From Halosegnis marinus (GTDB lineage: Archaea > Halobacteriota > Halobacteria > Halobacteriales > Haloarculaceae), in assembly GCF_029338355.1 (NCBI RefSeq), contig NZ_CP119802.1:558001-622000 (forward strand): a stretch of 64,000 nucleotides of DNA, written 5' to 3'. The position numbers were made by a program, and so were the translations under genes. Position 1 is the first letter of the stretch, and each line of letters begins with the position of its first letter. Shown in pieces: positions 1 through 8,307 of this stretch. Under the pieces are notes generated by a model. That model did not search any database. It was not told where the DNA came from and saw only the letters and a list, made by a program, of their open reading frames with translations.

Positions 1-1
1 C

Positions 2-52
2 GGGGGCGACGCGTGCGTGACCGAGGGGCTGAGCCCGTTCTACGTGCGGTAG
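2..52 (+). CDS. C-terminal end of an unidentified protein (partial)
   Basis: Only the last 16 codons are visible. They read GGDACVTEGLSPFYVR and end at a TAG stop at 50-52, and the window cuts the gene on the left. The third codon positions are almost all G or C and the frame closes shortly before the next gene, which runs toward it, so this is probably a real C-terminus. The fragment is too short to name a family. Confidence 0.5.
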   Translation, partial: GGDACVTEGLSPFYVR

Positions 53-90
53 CGGCTCGTGGGGCCTGAGCGGCCGCGCGCCCGAAGGCG

Positions 91-1056
91 TCACCCCAGC
101 AGTCCGAGTACCCACCGTCCGACCTCCGAGAGCGCGAACAGTCCACCCTCCGGTCGGGAGAGCTGCCGCCCGGTCCACAGCGCGGCCACCATCGCCGTCG
201 AGACGACGAGCAGCCACGCGACGGTGTCGAGCGCCGCCGGGCCGACCGCGAGCGGCCGGACCGCGGCCGCGACCCCGAGGACGCCGAGCACGTTGAACAC
301 GTTCGAGCCGACGACGTTGCCGACGGAGACGCCGAGCCGCCCGCTCCGGACGGCCACCAGCGACACCGCGAACTCGGGGGTCGAGGTGCCCGCCGCGACG
401 ACGGTGCCGCCGATGACCCACTCGGAGACGCCCGCGCCGCGGGCGAGCGTGGTGGCCGCACCGACGAGCAGGTCGCCGCTGACCAACACGACGGCCAGCC
501 CGGCGACGAGGAGAAGCGCGTCGCGACCGGGGACCGCGACACGGTCGGTCGCGACCCCGATAGGTGGGTCGTCCTCGTCCGCCACCGTCGCCCCCGCGTC
601 GCCGGTACGGAGCAGATACGCGGTGTAGAGGACGAACAGCCCGGCGAGCACGGCGCCCTCGGTTCGGGTCACCGTACCGTCCAGCAGGACGGCTCCGCCC
701 AGGAGCGTGCTGGCGACGAGCATCACCCCGTCGCGGTGGACCAGCGACCGCTCGATGGGGACGACCCGGAGGAGCGACACGACGCCGAGGACGAACGCGA
801 GGTTGTAGACGTTCGAGCCGACGACGTTGCCGACGGCGATGTCGCCGAAGCCGTCGACGGCCGCGCCGGCGGTGACGATCAGCTCGGGGGTCGAGGTGCC
901 CGCCGCGACGACGGTCAACCCGATGGTGAGTTCGGAGAGGCCGACTCGCCGCGCCAGCCGGACCGTCGAGTCCACCAGCAGTCGGGCCCCGACCCACAGC
1001 CCGAGAACCGTCGCGACTACGACCGCGACCTGCACCGCCGGTCCGCCGGCGACCAC
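91..1056 (-). CDS. Sodium/calcium exchanger family antiporter
   Basis: Integral membrane antiporter of the CaCA superfamily, likely exporting Ca2+ (or another cation) in exchange for Na+. The 321-residue protein holds two homologous halves in inverted arrangement, each carrying the alpha-repeat signature. The first has AAGTSTPEL near residue 50 followed by VGNVVGSNVYN, and the second has AAGTSTPEF near 220 followed by VGNVVGSNVFN. About ten hydrophobic segments are evident, and the length is normal for YrbG-like members. I use the GTG start at 1056 because the first membrane helix begins a few residues later. An ATG at 1116 in the same frame is cut off by a TGA at 1063-1065 (see the separate short ORF). 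Specificity is inferred. Confidence 0.9.
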   Translation of the reverse strand: MVAGGPAVQVAVVVATVLGLWVGARLLVDSTVRLARRVGLSELTIGLTVVAAGTSTPELIVTAGAAVDGFGDIAVGNVVGSNVYNLAFVLGVVSLLRVVPIERSLVHRDGVMLVASTLLGGAVLLDGTVTRTEGAVLAGLFVLYTAYLLRTGDAGATVADEDDPPIGVATDRVAVPGRDALLLVAGLAVVLVSGDLLVGAATTLARGAGVSEWVIGGTVVAAGTSTPEFAVSLVAVRSGRLGVSVGNVVGSNVFNVLGVLGVAAAVRPLAVGPAALDTVAWLLVVSTAMVAALWTGRQLSRPEGGLFALSEVGRWVLGLLG

Positions 1057-1062
1057 GCGTCG

Positions 1063-1116
1063 TCACACCCCCTCCGCCGTCGGTCGCGCGGCCTCCGCTC
1101 GTTCCCCGTTGGTCAT
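1063..1116 (-). CDS. Possible 17-codon leader ORF ahead of the antiporter
   Basis: An ATG at 1116 opens a 17-codon frame (MTNGERAEAARPTAEGV) that stops at TGA 1063-1065. This is six bases before, and in the same frame as, the antiporter's GTG start. A TATA-like ACTATCC lies about 27 bp above the ATG, so a leaderless mRNA would begin at this ATG rather than at the GTG. It could be a translated leader peptide, a recent nonsense mutation that shortened the antiporter, or a sequencing error. It could also be non-coding. Confidence 0.3.
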   Translation of the reverse strand: MTNGERAEAARPTAEGV

Positions 1117-1203
1117 ACCCACACATCGAGGAACGGCCGGATAGTTCTGGTCCCGCAAGCGGTCCACGTGCCGGGGGCTGGAGCGCGGTGTCCGAAAGAG
1201 AAG

Positions 1204-1332
1204 TGGCCGGGGTGGGCTCCGAACCCACGATCTCCGCATATCCCAGGTGCCGGACAGGCAGTCCGGCGGGAGGCGGGAAGCCGACTCGTAACCCTATGAG
1301 TGCGGCGCTATGTCCAGCTAAGCCACCCGGCC
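1204..1332 (-). tRNA. Elongator tRNA-Met (CAU), interrupted by an intron
   Basis: Read on the minus strand, the acceptor strands GGCCGGG (1332-1326) and CCCGGCC (1211-1205) pair perfectly and A1204 is the discriminator. The T arm is GTGGG-TTCGGAG-CCCAC. The anticodon stem CCGCA/TGCGG (1305-1301 with 1238-1234) encloses the loop CTCATA|A, giving anticodon CAT at 1298-1296. The 3' CCA is not encoded. Haloarchaeal elongator tRNA-Met genes are known to carry an intron at this position, which favours Met over the CAU-reading tRNA-Ile2. A TTCAAG box lies about 28 bp upstream of the 5' end. Confidence 0.93.
1240..1294 (-). other. tRNA-Met intron, 55 nt
   Basis: The insertion sits between anticodon-loop positions 37 and 38, the canonical archaeal site, and would be removed by the splicing endonuclease acting on a bulge-helix-bulge. 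The intron carries an internal hairpin, GCCGGAC / GTCCGGC (1249-1255 with 1261-1267, loop of five). The exact splice points are set by restoring a seven-base anticodon loop and a five-pair stem. Confidence 0.85.
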
Positions 1333-1431
1333 TGCTCTCGGATAACCGAGTGACGGACTTGAAGCTGTCTATCCCGGGCGCCGCCGCCCCGCGGCCCGCG
1401 GATTTATGCCGGCCGCCGGGCACACCCGGAC

Positions 1432-2319
1432 ATGGACGTACCACCGCTCGTGACCGAGCGGCTCGACGGCGAGACGGTGCGGACGCGGGTGGAGCTGGGC
1501 GGCGACGACGCCGTCTTCGTCACCCCGTCGCGGACGCTCGTCTATCGGGCCGAGGGCCTGCTCTCCGACGAGTCCGTCTCCGCGTACCCCCACGACGCGG
1601 AGCGGGTCGCGGTGTCGCCCGGCCGCCGCAAGACCACCTTCGAGCTGACCTACGTCGATACCGCCGGGAAGTTCACCGTCCCGGGCGACCGGACGGACAC
1701 GGTGCTCGAACCGCTTCTGGAGGGCGTGCTCCGGGCGACCGGGGCCATCGACGACGACGAGAGCGTGCGCAAGGCCTACCGCTTCTCGGAGCTGACGCTC
1801 GTGGTCACCGACGCGCGCCTGCTCAAACACGTCGGCGGCGCGGTGTGGGACGACGACTTCGAGTCGTTCGCCTTCGCGGACGTGACCGACATCGACACCG
1901 AGGAGGGGAGCGTCGCCACGCAGCTCGTCCTCGAAGTCGACGGGCGCCCGCAGCGCGTGAAGGTCCCCTCCGACCAGTCGCGGAAAGTGGCCCACACTGT
2001 CGAGAGCGCCGTCCTCGCCTTCCACGGCGTCGACAGCGTCGCGGACCTCCACGCGGCGACCGACCGCGAGGAGCCGGCCGCCGAGCGCTCCGAGGAGTTC
2101 GAGGAGGACGACATCGACCCGCTCGTGGACGAGGGCGACGACGGGGAGAGCATCGACCGCGTGACGAGCGCCGACACCCGCGCGACCGCCGAGGCCGACG
2201 CCGACATCCGCGAGCGCATCGCCGCGCTGGAGGCCGCCGTCGAGCGGCAGAACGACCTCATCGAGGAGCAGCGCGCGACGATAGAGACGCTCGTGGACGA
2301 GCTCCGGCGCGGCCGCTGA
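1432..2319 (+). CDS. Conserved haloarchaeal protein with C-terminal coiled coil
   Basis: A soluble 295-residue acidic protein without signal peptide or membrane segment. Residues 1-220 look like two related halves of beta-rich structure, with similar phrases (FVTPSRTLVYRAEG near 25 and LVVTDARLLKHVGG near 125) that recall a duplicated PH-like or 'short lipid-binding' fold. That fold suggestion is only an impression. A very acidic linker follows, and the last 40 residues (ERIAALEAAVERQNDLIEEQ...) form a heptad coiled coil, so it is probably oligomeric. The gene stands alone, with a TATA-like GATTTATG about 27 bp above the ATG. I recognise it only as a protein conserved in haloarchaea; the function is unknown. 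Confidence 0.8.
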   Translation: MDVPPLVTERLDGETVRTRVELGGDDAVFVTPSRTLVYRAEGLLSDESVSAYPHDAERVAVSPGRRKTTFELTYVDTAGKFTVPGDRTDTVLEPLLEGVLRATGAIDDDESVRKAYRFSELTLVVTDARLLKHVGGAVWDDDFESFAFADVTDIDTEEGSVATQLVLEVDGRPQRVKVPSDQSRKVAHTVESAVLAFHGVDSVADLHAATDREEPAAERSEEFEEDDIDPLVDEGDDGESIDRVTSADTRATAEADADIRERIAALEAAVERQNDLIEEQRATIETLVDELRRGR

Positions 2320-2344
2320 CCCCGTCCGCGGCCCGCCTCGCCCG

Positions 2345-2710
2345 TCACTCCCTGCCCGTCACCTTCCGGATACACGACGAGCCGAACGGCCCGTGTTCCC
2401 CGGCGTCGAGCTTCATGAAGTAGCCCGTCGAGATGGACGCGCCGCAGCGCCGGCAGGTGAACTCCCCCTCCTTCGTCACGACCTCGGCCTCGAACGAGAG
2501 GAACGAGGAGCGGTTCGGGCGCACCGTCGCGTCCTCCCGGTCGATGATACCCCGCGCCTCGGCGGTGTCGAGTATCTCGCGGGTCGTCGCCGGGTCGGTC
2601 GTCACCGTCTCGATGCGGTCGATGACCTCGGCGAGCGACAGCTCCTCGTGCTCCAGCCGTTCGAGCAGCTGGACGCCGAGCGCCACCGGGTCCTCGACCT
2701 CCTCGCGCAC
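2345..2710 (-). CDS. DUF5830-like protein: winged helix plus zinc-binding motif
   Basis: A 121-residue protein. Residues 1-65 look like a helix-turn-helix or winged-helix unit (LSLAEVIDRIETVTTDPATT...). The C-terminal part has CRRCGASISTGYF near 85 and ends in PFGSSCIRKVTGRE, giving three cysteines of a likely small metal site. This layout matches a haloarchaeal family catalogued as DUF5830, whose molecular role is not known. A DNA- or RNA-binding regulator is an inference from the fold. It is transcribed divergently from the membrane-protein gene at 2783. Confidence 0.85.
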   Translation of the reverse strand: MREEVEDPVALGVQLLERLEHEELSLAEVIDRIETVTTDPATTREILDTAEARGIIDREDATVRPNRSSFLSFEAEVVTKEGEFTCRRCGASISTGYFMKLDAGEHGPFGSSCIRKVTGRE

Positions 2711-2782
2711 GCCCCACCGTCGGCCCGCGCCGCGAATAAGCGTTTACCACAAGGGGTTTGCCGGGCGGCGAGAACTCCCGGC

Positions 2783-3442
2783 ATGGACCGGGCGACGCGC
2801 CGCCAGCTCGCCGGGGTCGCGGCCCTCGCGGCCGTCGCCGTCGCCGCCGCGCTCCTCCTCTCGCCGGCGCGGCTGGCTCGCGAGGTCGGAGCGCTCGCCG
2901 AGCGGCCCGCCCTCCTGGCCGGCGTGCTGTTCGTCGCCTACCTCCTGCGGTTCCTCGTCGCGTGGCCCATCAGCGTCCTCTCCGCCGTCGTCGGGTTCGC
3001 GCTCGGCCCGCGGGGCGTCCCCGTCGCGCTCGTCGGCGCCGTCCTCACCTGCGTCCCGCCGTACCTGCTCGCGCGGCGAGTCGAGGGCGCGGCCGGGCCG
3101 CTCGGGACGCTCGGCGCCCACGGCGAGCGCTACTTCGACGCCGCCGGGTCGGCACGCGGGGTCGTCGCCGCGCGGCTCGCCCCCCTCCCCGCGGACGCCG
3201 TCTCCTACACCGCGGGGCTGGCGGACGTGCCCGGGCGCGCCTACCTCCTCGGTACCGCCGTCGGCGAACTGCCGTGGGTCACCGCGGCCGTCCTCGTCGG
3301 CGCGGGCGCGGGGACGCTGACGACGGAGGGGCTGACCGGCGACCCCCTGCTCGTCGCCGGGGCCGCGGGGCTGGCGGTGCTGCTCGTCGCGGGGCCGGTG
3401 TACCGGCTGTGGCGGGGGAGGGGGGAGCCGACCGAGCTATAG
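2783..3442 (+). CDS. TVP38/TMEM64 (DedA-like) membrane protein
   Basis: A 219-residue polytopic membrane protein with about six hydrophobic segments. The central region (FVAYLLRFLVAWPISVLSAVVGFALGP) and the later ARLAPLPADAVSYTAGLADVP segment are typical of the TVP38/TMEM64 (SNARE-associated/DedA-like) family. Such proteins act in membrane lipid or ion homeostasis, but the substrate here cannot be read. I take the ATG at 2783; longer in-frame extensions upstream run through the divergent gene's promoter. The stop overlaps the 3' end of the convergent small zinc-finger gene by 6 bp. Confidence 0.85.
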   Translation: MDRATRRQLAGVAALAAVAVAAALLLSPARLAREVGALAERPALLAGVLFVAYLLRFLVAWPISVLSAVVGFALGPRGVPVALVGAVLTCVPPYLLARRVEGAAGPLGTLGAHGERYFDAAGSARGVVAARLAPLPADAVSYTAGLADVPGRAYLLGTAVGELPWVTAAVLVGAGAGTLTTEGLTGDPLLVAGAAGLAVLLVAGPVYRLWRGRGEPTEL

Positions 3443-3553
3443 CGTAAAGGGATCCGAACAGTCGACCACCACGCCGTGTTGGGGACAGACGTACTTGCAG
3501 TGGCGCTTGAACAGCGCCGCGTCGCAGAACGGACACGCCGGCGGCTCGGCCAT
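3437..3553 (-). CDS. Small CPxC zinc finger protein, 38 residues
   Basis: This short gene encodes a protein with CPFC near residue 7-10 and CKYVCPQHG near 19-27, four cysteines (plus nearby His) suited to bind one zinc ion. Haloarchaea encode many such 'small CPxCG-related' zinc finger proteins, a few of which have been tied to stress and biofilm phenotypes. For this one only the fold class can be inferred. G/C third positions support coding. It is convergent with the TVP38-type gene and overlaps its last 6 bp. Confidence 0.8.
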   Translation of the reverse strand: MAEPPACPFCDAALFKRHCKYVCPQHGVVVDCSDPFTL

Positions 3554-3654
3554 ACCCGTCCTCGGGCGCGGACCGTCATCAACCCCGGCGTTTCGGGGGG
3601 AATTCTAGACGGAGTTCGGCGAACGGCTTTCAGGGCGTCGTTCCTTCTCCGGGT

Positions 3655-5127
3655 ATGGACACGCTACGCTCGACCGCCGTGCCCGCGGCCGCGGCGGGGG
3701 TCGCGGGGGTCGCGGGGTCGTTCGCCGTCGTCGGCTTCACGCCCGCGTTCGTCGGGTCGACGCTCTCCGACGCCGTCGCGCTCGTCACCCCCGGCGTCGT
3801 CGTGACGTTCGCCATCACCGTCCTCGGCGACCTCGGGAAGCAACTGACCGTCGCCGGGGGCGTGGCCCTCGCCGCGGCCCTGTTCGGGTCGCTGGCCGCG
3901 TTCGCCCTCGCCGTCGGCCGGGCGCTCGGGTCGCGCGCCGCCGCGCCGGTCGTCGGCGCCGCGAGCGTCTTCGGTGTCGCCACGCTCGTCACCGCCGCGC
4001 CGCTCGCCTCGCTCGGGGCGGCCGCGGCCGCCGGCGCCGCGCTCGCCGTCCACGCCGGCCTCTCGGGCGGCGCGACGGAACCGGTCGATTCGGGCGCGCG
4101 CCGGCGCGTCCTCGGAACCCTCGCGGCGGGGCTGGCGGCGGTCGGTATCGGCTACCCCCTGGGAACGCTCCGCGGGCCGGCCGCGCCGTCGGACGGCGAG
4201 GTGACGGGCGAGGCGCGCGCGCTCCTCGACGACGCGGCGGCGAAGTCGCTGCCCGTCGGGGGGCTGGAGCCGCTCGTCAGCGACGAGTTCTACCGGGTCG
4301 ATATCGCCGCCGCGCCGCCGGCCATCGACCCGGAGGAGTGGTCGCTGTCGGTGACCGGGGCGGTCGAGTCGGAGGTCGATGTCGGATACGACGACCTCAC
4401 GGCCATGCCGTCGAGCGAGGTGTTCTCGACGCTGCGGTGCGTCGGGGAGCCGCTCAACGGCCGGAAGATGGACACGGCGCTGTGGACCGCCGTCCCGCTC
4501 GCGGACCTGCTGGAGCGGGCCGGCGCCGGCGAGAACTGCTGTGTCATGTTGCGCGCCGCGGACGACTACTACGAGGAGTTCCCGCTCGCGGCGCTCGAAT
4601 CGGGGATGCTCGCCTACCGGATGAACGGCCGGCCGCTCCCGCGGGGCCACGGCGCGCCCGTCCGGGCGCTGATTCCGGGCCACTGGGGCGAGATAAACGT
4701 GAAGTGGCTCACGGAGATAGAGGTGCTCTCCGAGCCCGCAGAGGGGTACTGGGAGAACCGCGGCTGGCACGGGACCGGCCCGGTGAACACGGTGGCGAAG
4801 CTCCACGCCGTCGAGCGCGACGACGGGCGCATCACGGTCGCCGGACACGCCTACGCGGGGACGCGGGGCGTCTCGGCCGTCGAAGTGTCCACCGACGGCG
4901 GCGCGACGTGGACCGGGGCGACCCTCTCGGAGCCGCTGGTCGGGAGCGACGGCGCGCCGGCGGCCGACGCCTGGCGGCAGTGGAGCCACGAGTACGAGTC
5001 GCCCGGCGAGCGCCACGAGGTGGTCGTCCGCGCCCGCGAGGCCGACGGCACGCTCCAGCCCGAGGACCGCGCCGACGCGTTCCCGAGCGGGCCGACCGGC
5101 TGGGTGTCGCGGGAGCTACGGGGGTAG
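3655..5127 (+). CDS. Membrane-anchored molybdopterin-dependent oxidoreductase (sulfite oxidase family)
   Basis: A 490-residue protein. Residues 1-140 are four to five hydrophobic segments, followed by a further helix (GTLAAGLAAVGIGYPLG) near 155. The rest is a sulfite-oxidase-type molybdopterin domain: the molybdenum-ligating cysteine is in STLRCVGEPLNG near residue 260, and the RALIPGHWGEINVKWLTEIEV segment near 340 is characteristic. The C-terminal Mo-co dimerisation domain (VSAVEVSTDGGATW) follows. The active domain is probably extracytoplasmic, and the substrate is unknown. An N-terminal multi-helix module on this family is common in haloarchaea. TATA-like GGCTTTCAGG lies about 27 bp above the ATG. 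Confidence 0.9.
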   Translation: MDTLRSTAVPAAAAGVAGVAGSFAVVGFTPAFVGSTLSDAVALVTPGVVVTFAITVLGDLGKQLTVAGGVALAAALFGSLAAFALAVGRALGSRAAAPVVGAASVFGVATLVTAAPLASLGAAAAAGAALAVHAGLSGGATEPVDSGARRRVLGTLAAGLAAVGIGYPLGTLRGPAAPSDGEVTGEARALLDDAAAKSLPVGGLEPLVSDEFYRVDIAAAPPAIDPEEWSLSVTGAVESEVDVGYDDLTAMPSSEVFSTLRCVGEPLNGRKMDTALWTAVPLADLLERAGAGENCCVMLRAADDYYEEFPLAALESGMLAYRMNGRPLPRGHGAPVRALIPGHWGEINVKWLTEIEVLSEPAEGYWENRGWHGTGPVNTVAKLHAVERDDGRITVAGHAYAGTRGVSAVEVSTDGGATWTGATLSEPLVGSDGAPAADAWRQWSHEYESPGERHEVVVRAREADGTLQPEDRADAFPSGPTGWVSRELRG

Positions 5128-5166
5128 GCTAGGCGGAGAGAAGAGAGAAGAAGGGCCGTTACCGGC

Positions 5167-8100
5167 TCAGCACTCGGACCAGCCGCACGACTGGCAGGTC
5201 TTACAGCCCTCGTTCATGGCGAGCGACATCGCCCCGCAGTCGGGACACTCGGGGGACTCGCCCGCCGCGACGAGCGACTGTGTCGCGTCCTCGGTGTCCG
5301 CGCTCGTCGGCTCGGCCGGGGCGGCGGTGGCCGCGCCGCCGTCCGTCTCGCGCTCTATCGTCTCGCGGTTGGGGTCCGCCTCCGTGCGGGTCCCCTCCTC
5401 GGCGGCCTCCGAGAGGCTCTGCTGTTGGGGGTACGGCTTGTCTATCTCGTCGTCGAGGTAGCGCTGGAGCGCCGTGCCGATGGCGTCCGGGATGGAGTTG
5501 ATCTGCTCGCCCTTGTCCCACGCGACCTTCGGCGACCGGATACCCCGGAGCTCGCCGGCGATCTCGTGCGGGTCGACCCCCGAACGGAGCGCCGTCGAGA
5601 TGGTCTTCGCGAGCGCCTCGGTGAAGGAGGCGGTGAAGCCGCCGGAGTTACCGATGGTGGCGAACAGCTCGAACGGCCGCTCGCGCTCGGTGTCCTCGTT
5701 GATGGTGACGTAGAGCTTCCCGTAGCCGGTGTCGATGCGCTGGGTGACGCCGTGGAGCAGGTCCGGGCGCGCCTGCTTCTCGGCGTAGGCGTGCGTCTCG
5801 AAGCTGAACAGCTCCTCGGGGTCGGTCGAGAGCGCCGCCGCGACCTCCTCGTGGTCGAGGAAGCCCTCGATGTCGCCGAAGATCTCCTCGATCTTCTCCG
5901 CGAGGAACGCGGCCGCCTCGGCCTCGTCCATGTCCTCGGAGAACTCGGCGTTGTCCGCGCGAGTGGTGAGCACCTGCTTCGAGCGCGTGCCGTCGCGGTA
6001 GACGGTGACTCCCTTCCCGCCGTTCTCGTAGATGTAGCGGTACACCTCGTCCATGTCCGCCTTCGAGGCGCTGTTCGGGAAGTTACACGTCTTCGAGATG
6101 GCCGAGTCGACCCCCTCCTGACAGGCGCACTGCACCGCGGCGTGCTGTTTGCCGGAGAGGTCGCTCGTCACCACGAACAGTTCGCCGATGGCGTTCGGGA
6201 CCGTGTCGAGCCCCTCGACGCCGTCGAAGGCGTTCGACGCCATCTGCTCCTGCGCCTCGCGCTTGACGGCCTCAACGTCGATGTCGTTGGCCTCCAGCGT
6301 GCGCAGGAAGTAGTCGTCGAACTCGACGAGCATCTCGTCGCCCTGCACGTCGTCGCTGACGTTCTTGTAGTAGGCGACGTTGTAGATGGGCTCACAGCCG
6401 CCCGTCGTGTTGCCCACCATCGACGTCGTGCCAGTGGGGGCGATGGTCGTCGTGTTGTGGTTGCGGATGGGGTAGCCGTCCGCGTGATCGTCGGCGGACT
6501 CGCCCGTCTGCTTCTCGAACCACTCGCGGTACTCGGTCGGGTTCGCGTACTTGGAGTTGTCCCACTCGTCGAAGGAGCCGCGCTCCCCGGCGAGTTCGTG
6601 GGACGCGGCCTTCGAGCCGTGGTTGATGCGGCGCATGACCTGCCGGGCGACCTCGTTGCCCTGCTCGCTCCCGTACGGGATGCCGAGCTGGATGTACAGC
6701 TGTGCCAGCCCCATGACGCCGAGGCCGATCTTCCGCATCTCGCGGACCTTCTCCTCGATCTTCTGCACCGGGAAGTCCGACATCGTGACGACGTTCTCGA
6801 GGAAGCGCGTCCCGGTCGCGATGCGGCGGTCGAACTCCTCGGTGTCGAGCGCCTCCGCGAGGAACGCCTCGACGCCCTCCTCCAGCGTGTCGAAGTCGTT
6901 CTCCCGCGACCAGACGCGCCAGTCGGGGGCGCCCTCGGCCGCGAGCGTGGAGAGGTTGATGTGGCCGAGGTTACACGCTTCGTACTCCTCCAGCGGCTGC
7001 TCGCCGCAGGGGTTCGTCGCGAGGATGCGGTGGTCCGGGTGCTCCTCGACGTCGAAGGAGTGCTCCTTGTTGATGCGTTCGAGGAAGACGACGCCCGGCT
7101 CGCCGTTCTCGTGGGCGCCGTCGACGATGCGGTCCCAGATGAGGTTCGGGTCGATGGAGAGCGGCTCGCCGACCTCCACCTCGTCGCCGAGGTCGTAGCG
7201 GGAGTACATCTCCTTCGTCTCCTCGCTGGCGACGTGCGGCTCGCCCGTGCGCGGGTTCGTGAACGTGAACTCCTCGCCCGCGTCGAGCGCGTCCATGAAG
7301 TCGTCCGTCACGCCGACGGAGATGTTGAAGTTCGAGAGGTGGCCCTCGACGGCGTTGCGGAGGTGCTTGGGCACCTTGCCGTCGTCGTCGATGAGGCCGC
7401 GGGCCTCCTCCAGCGCCTCGGAGAACGTCGTGTACGTGTAGTCGTCCGGGTCGTTGAGGCGGAGACAGTGGGCGAGGGAGACGTCCTTGTTCTTCGCGTG
7501 GATGAACTCGATGACGTCGGGGTGCGAGACGCGCATGACCCCCATCTGCGCGCCGCGGCGCGTGCCGCCCTGCGCGATGGTCTCGCACATCTGGTCGAAC
7601 GTCCGCATGAACGTGATGGGCCCGGAGGCGATACCGCCCGTGGAGCCGACGGCGTCGCCGAACGGCCGGAGCTGCCAGAAGGCGTACCCCATGCCGCCGC
7701 CGGACTGGAACACCTCGGCGGCCTCCTTGGCCGTCTGGTGGATGTCGGTCAGGTCGTCGCCGGGCGAGTCGACGAAGCAGGCGGAGAGCTGCTGGAGCTC
7801 GTCGCCGGCGTTCATCAGCGTCGGCGAGTTCGGGACGAACGAGAGGTTCTCCATCAGGTCCTGGAACTCGGCGCGCTTCGACTCGACGTGCTCGCGGACG
7901 CCGTCGGGCAGCTCGGGCACGACGGTGTCGTAGGCGAACTTGTTGACGTTGTAGACGGAGAGGTCTGTCTCGGCGTCGTCCTCGGCGGTCGTGCCGGCGC
8001 CGAACACCTCGGCGGCGAGTTCGTCGCGGCGCGGGTGTTCCGGCTTCAGCTGTGCGGGCGTGACGCTCACGTCGACGCCGCGCTTCTCGGCCTCGAAGAC

Positions 8101-8307
8101 GGCCTCGGCGAGCGCGATGTTCTTCGCGACGCGGGCGAAGAGGTCCTCCTGCGTCTCGACGAGGTCCCCGTTCTGGTCCTTGCGCAGGTAGCGCGCGGGC
8201 AGGATGTTGTGGTAGGCGTTCGCGGTGAGACGCTCCTCCAGCGTCTCGCCGTCTGTTCGTTTGATGGGTAGTACGAGGTCGTCCGCGGAGAGGTCGGTCC
8301 CGGACAT
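5167..8307 (-). CDS. nrdJ: Adenosylcobalamin-dependent (class II) ribonucleoside-diphosphate reductase
   Basis: Reduces ribonucleotides to deoxyribonucleotides with a B12-derived radical, supplying DNA precursors with or without oxygen. The 1046-residue chain has an ATP-cone-like N-terminus, the first active-site cysteine in LSACFVDSP near 177, the NPCGEQPLEEYEACNL block near 432 (radical-site Cys and Glu), the APTGTTSMVGNTTGG block near 622, and a C-terminal zinc ribbon CPDC...CKTCQSCGWSEC that re-reduces the active site. No intein is present, although inteins are frequent in archaeal RNR genes. I use the ATG at 8307, which overlaps the stop of a 24-codon ORF (TGATG). A GTG at 8310 is also in frame. 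Confidence 0.96.
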   Translation of the reverse strand: MSGTDLSADDLVLPIKRTDGETLEERLTANAYHNILPARYLRKDQNGDLVETQEDLFARVAKNIALAEAVFEAEKRGVDVSVTPAQLKPEHPRRDELAAEVFGAGTTAEDDAETDLSVYNVNKFAYDTVVPELPDGVREHVESKRAEFQDLMENLSFVPNSPTLMNAGDELQQLSACFVDSPGDDLTDIHQTAKEAAEVFQSGGGMGYAFWQLRPFGDAVGSTGGIASGPITFMRTFDQMCETIAQGGTRRGAQMGVMRVSHPDVIEFIHAKNKDVSLAHCLRLNDPDDYTYTTFSEALEEARGLIDDDGKVPKHLRNAVEGHLSNFNISVGVTDDFMDALDAGEEFTFTNPRTGEPHVASEETKEMYSRYDLGDEVEVGEPLSIDPNLIWDRIVDGAHENGEPGVVFLERINKEHSFDVEEHPDHRILATNPCGEQPLEEYEACNLGHINLSTLAAEGAPDWRVWSRENDFDTLEEGVEAFLAEALDTEEFDRRIATGTRFLENVVTMSDFPVQKIEEKVREMRKIGLGVMGLAQLYIQLGIPYGSEQGNEVARQVMRRINHGSKAASHELAGERGSFDEWDNSKYANPTEYREWFEKQTGESADDHADGYPIRNHNTTTIAPTGTTSMVGNTTGGCEPIYNVAYYKNVSDDVQGDEMLVEFDDYFLRTLEANDIDVEAVKREAQEQMASNAFDGVEGLDTVPNAIGELFVVTSDLSGKQHAAVQCACQEGVDSAISKTCNFPNSASKADMDEVYRYIYENGGKGVTVYRDGTRSKQVLTTRADNAEFSEDMDEAEAAAFLAEKIEEIFGDIEGFLDHEEVAAALSTDPEELFSFETHAYAEKQARPDLLHGVTQRIDTGYGKLYVTINEDTERERPFELFATIGNSGGFTASFTEALAKTISTALRSGVDPHEIAGELRGIRSPKVAWDKGEQINSIPDAIGTALQRYLDDEIDKPYPQQQSLSEAAEEGTRTEADPNRETIERETDGGAATAAPAEPTSADTEDATQSLVAAGESPECPDCGAMSLAMNEGCKTCQSCGWSEC

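Noticed and set aside
564-875. Arg-rich open frames on the plus strand opposite the first antiporter
   Set aside because: They are low-complexity antisense frames; the minus strand encodes a complete exchanger with both alpha repeats.
1240-1298. tRNA-Ile2 (CAU modified to agmatidine) instead of tRNA-Met
   Set aside because: Both have a CAU anticodon, but an intron at 37/38 is known for haloarchaeal elongator tRNA-Met; I kept Met while noting that the base modification cannot be seen.
5425-8271. A 948-codon open frame opposite nrdJ
   Set aside because: It is the antisense shadow of nrdJ. High G+C and biased third positions keep antisense frames open; the translation is Val/Arg/Leu-rich low complexity without motifs, whereas the other strand carries all reductase signatures.
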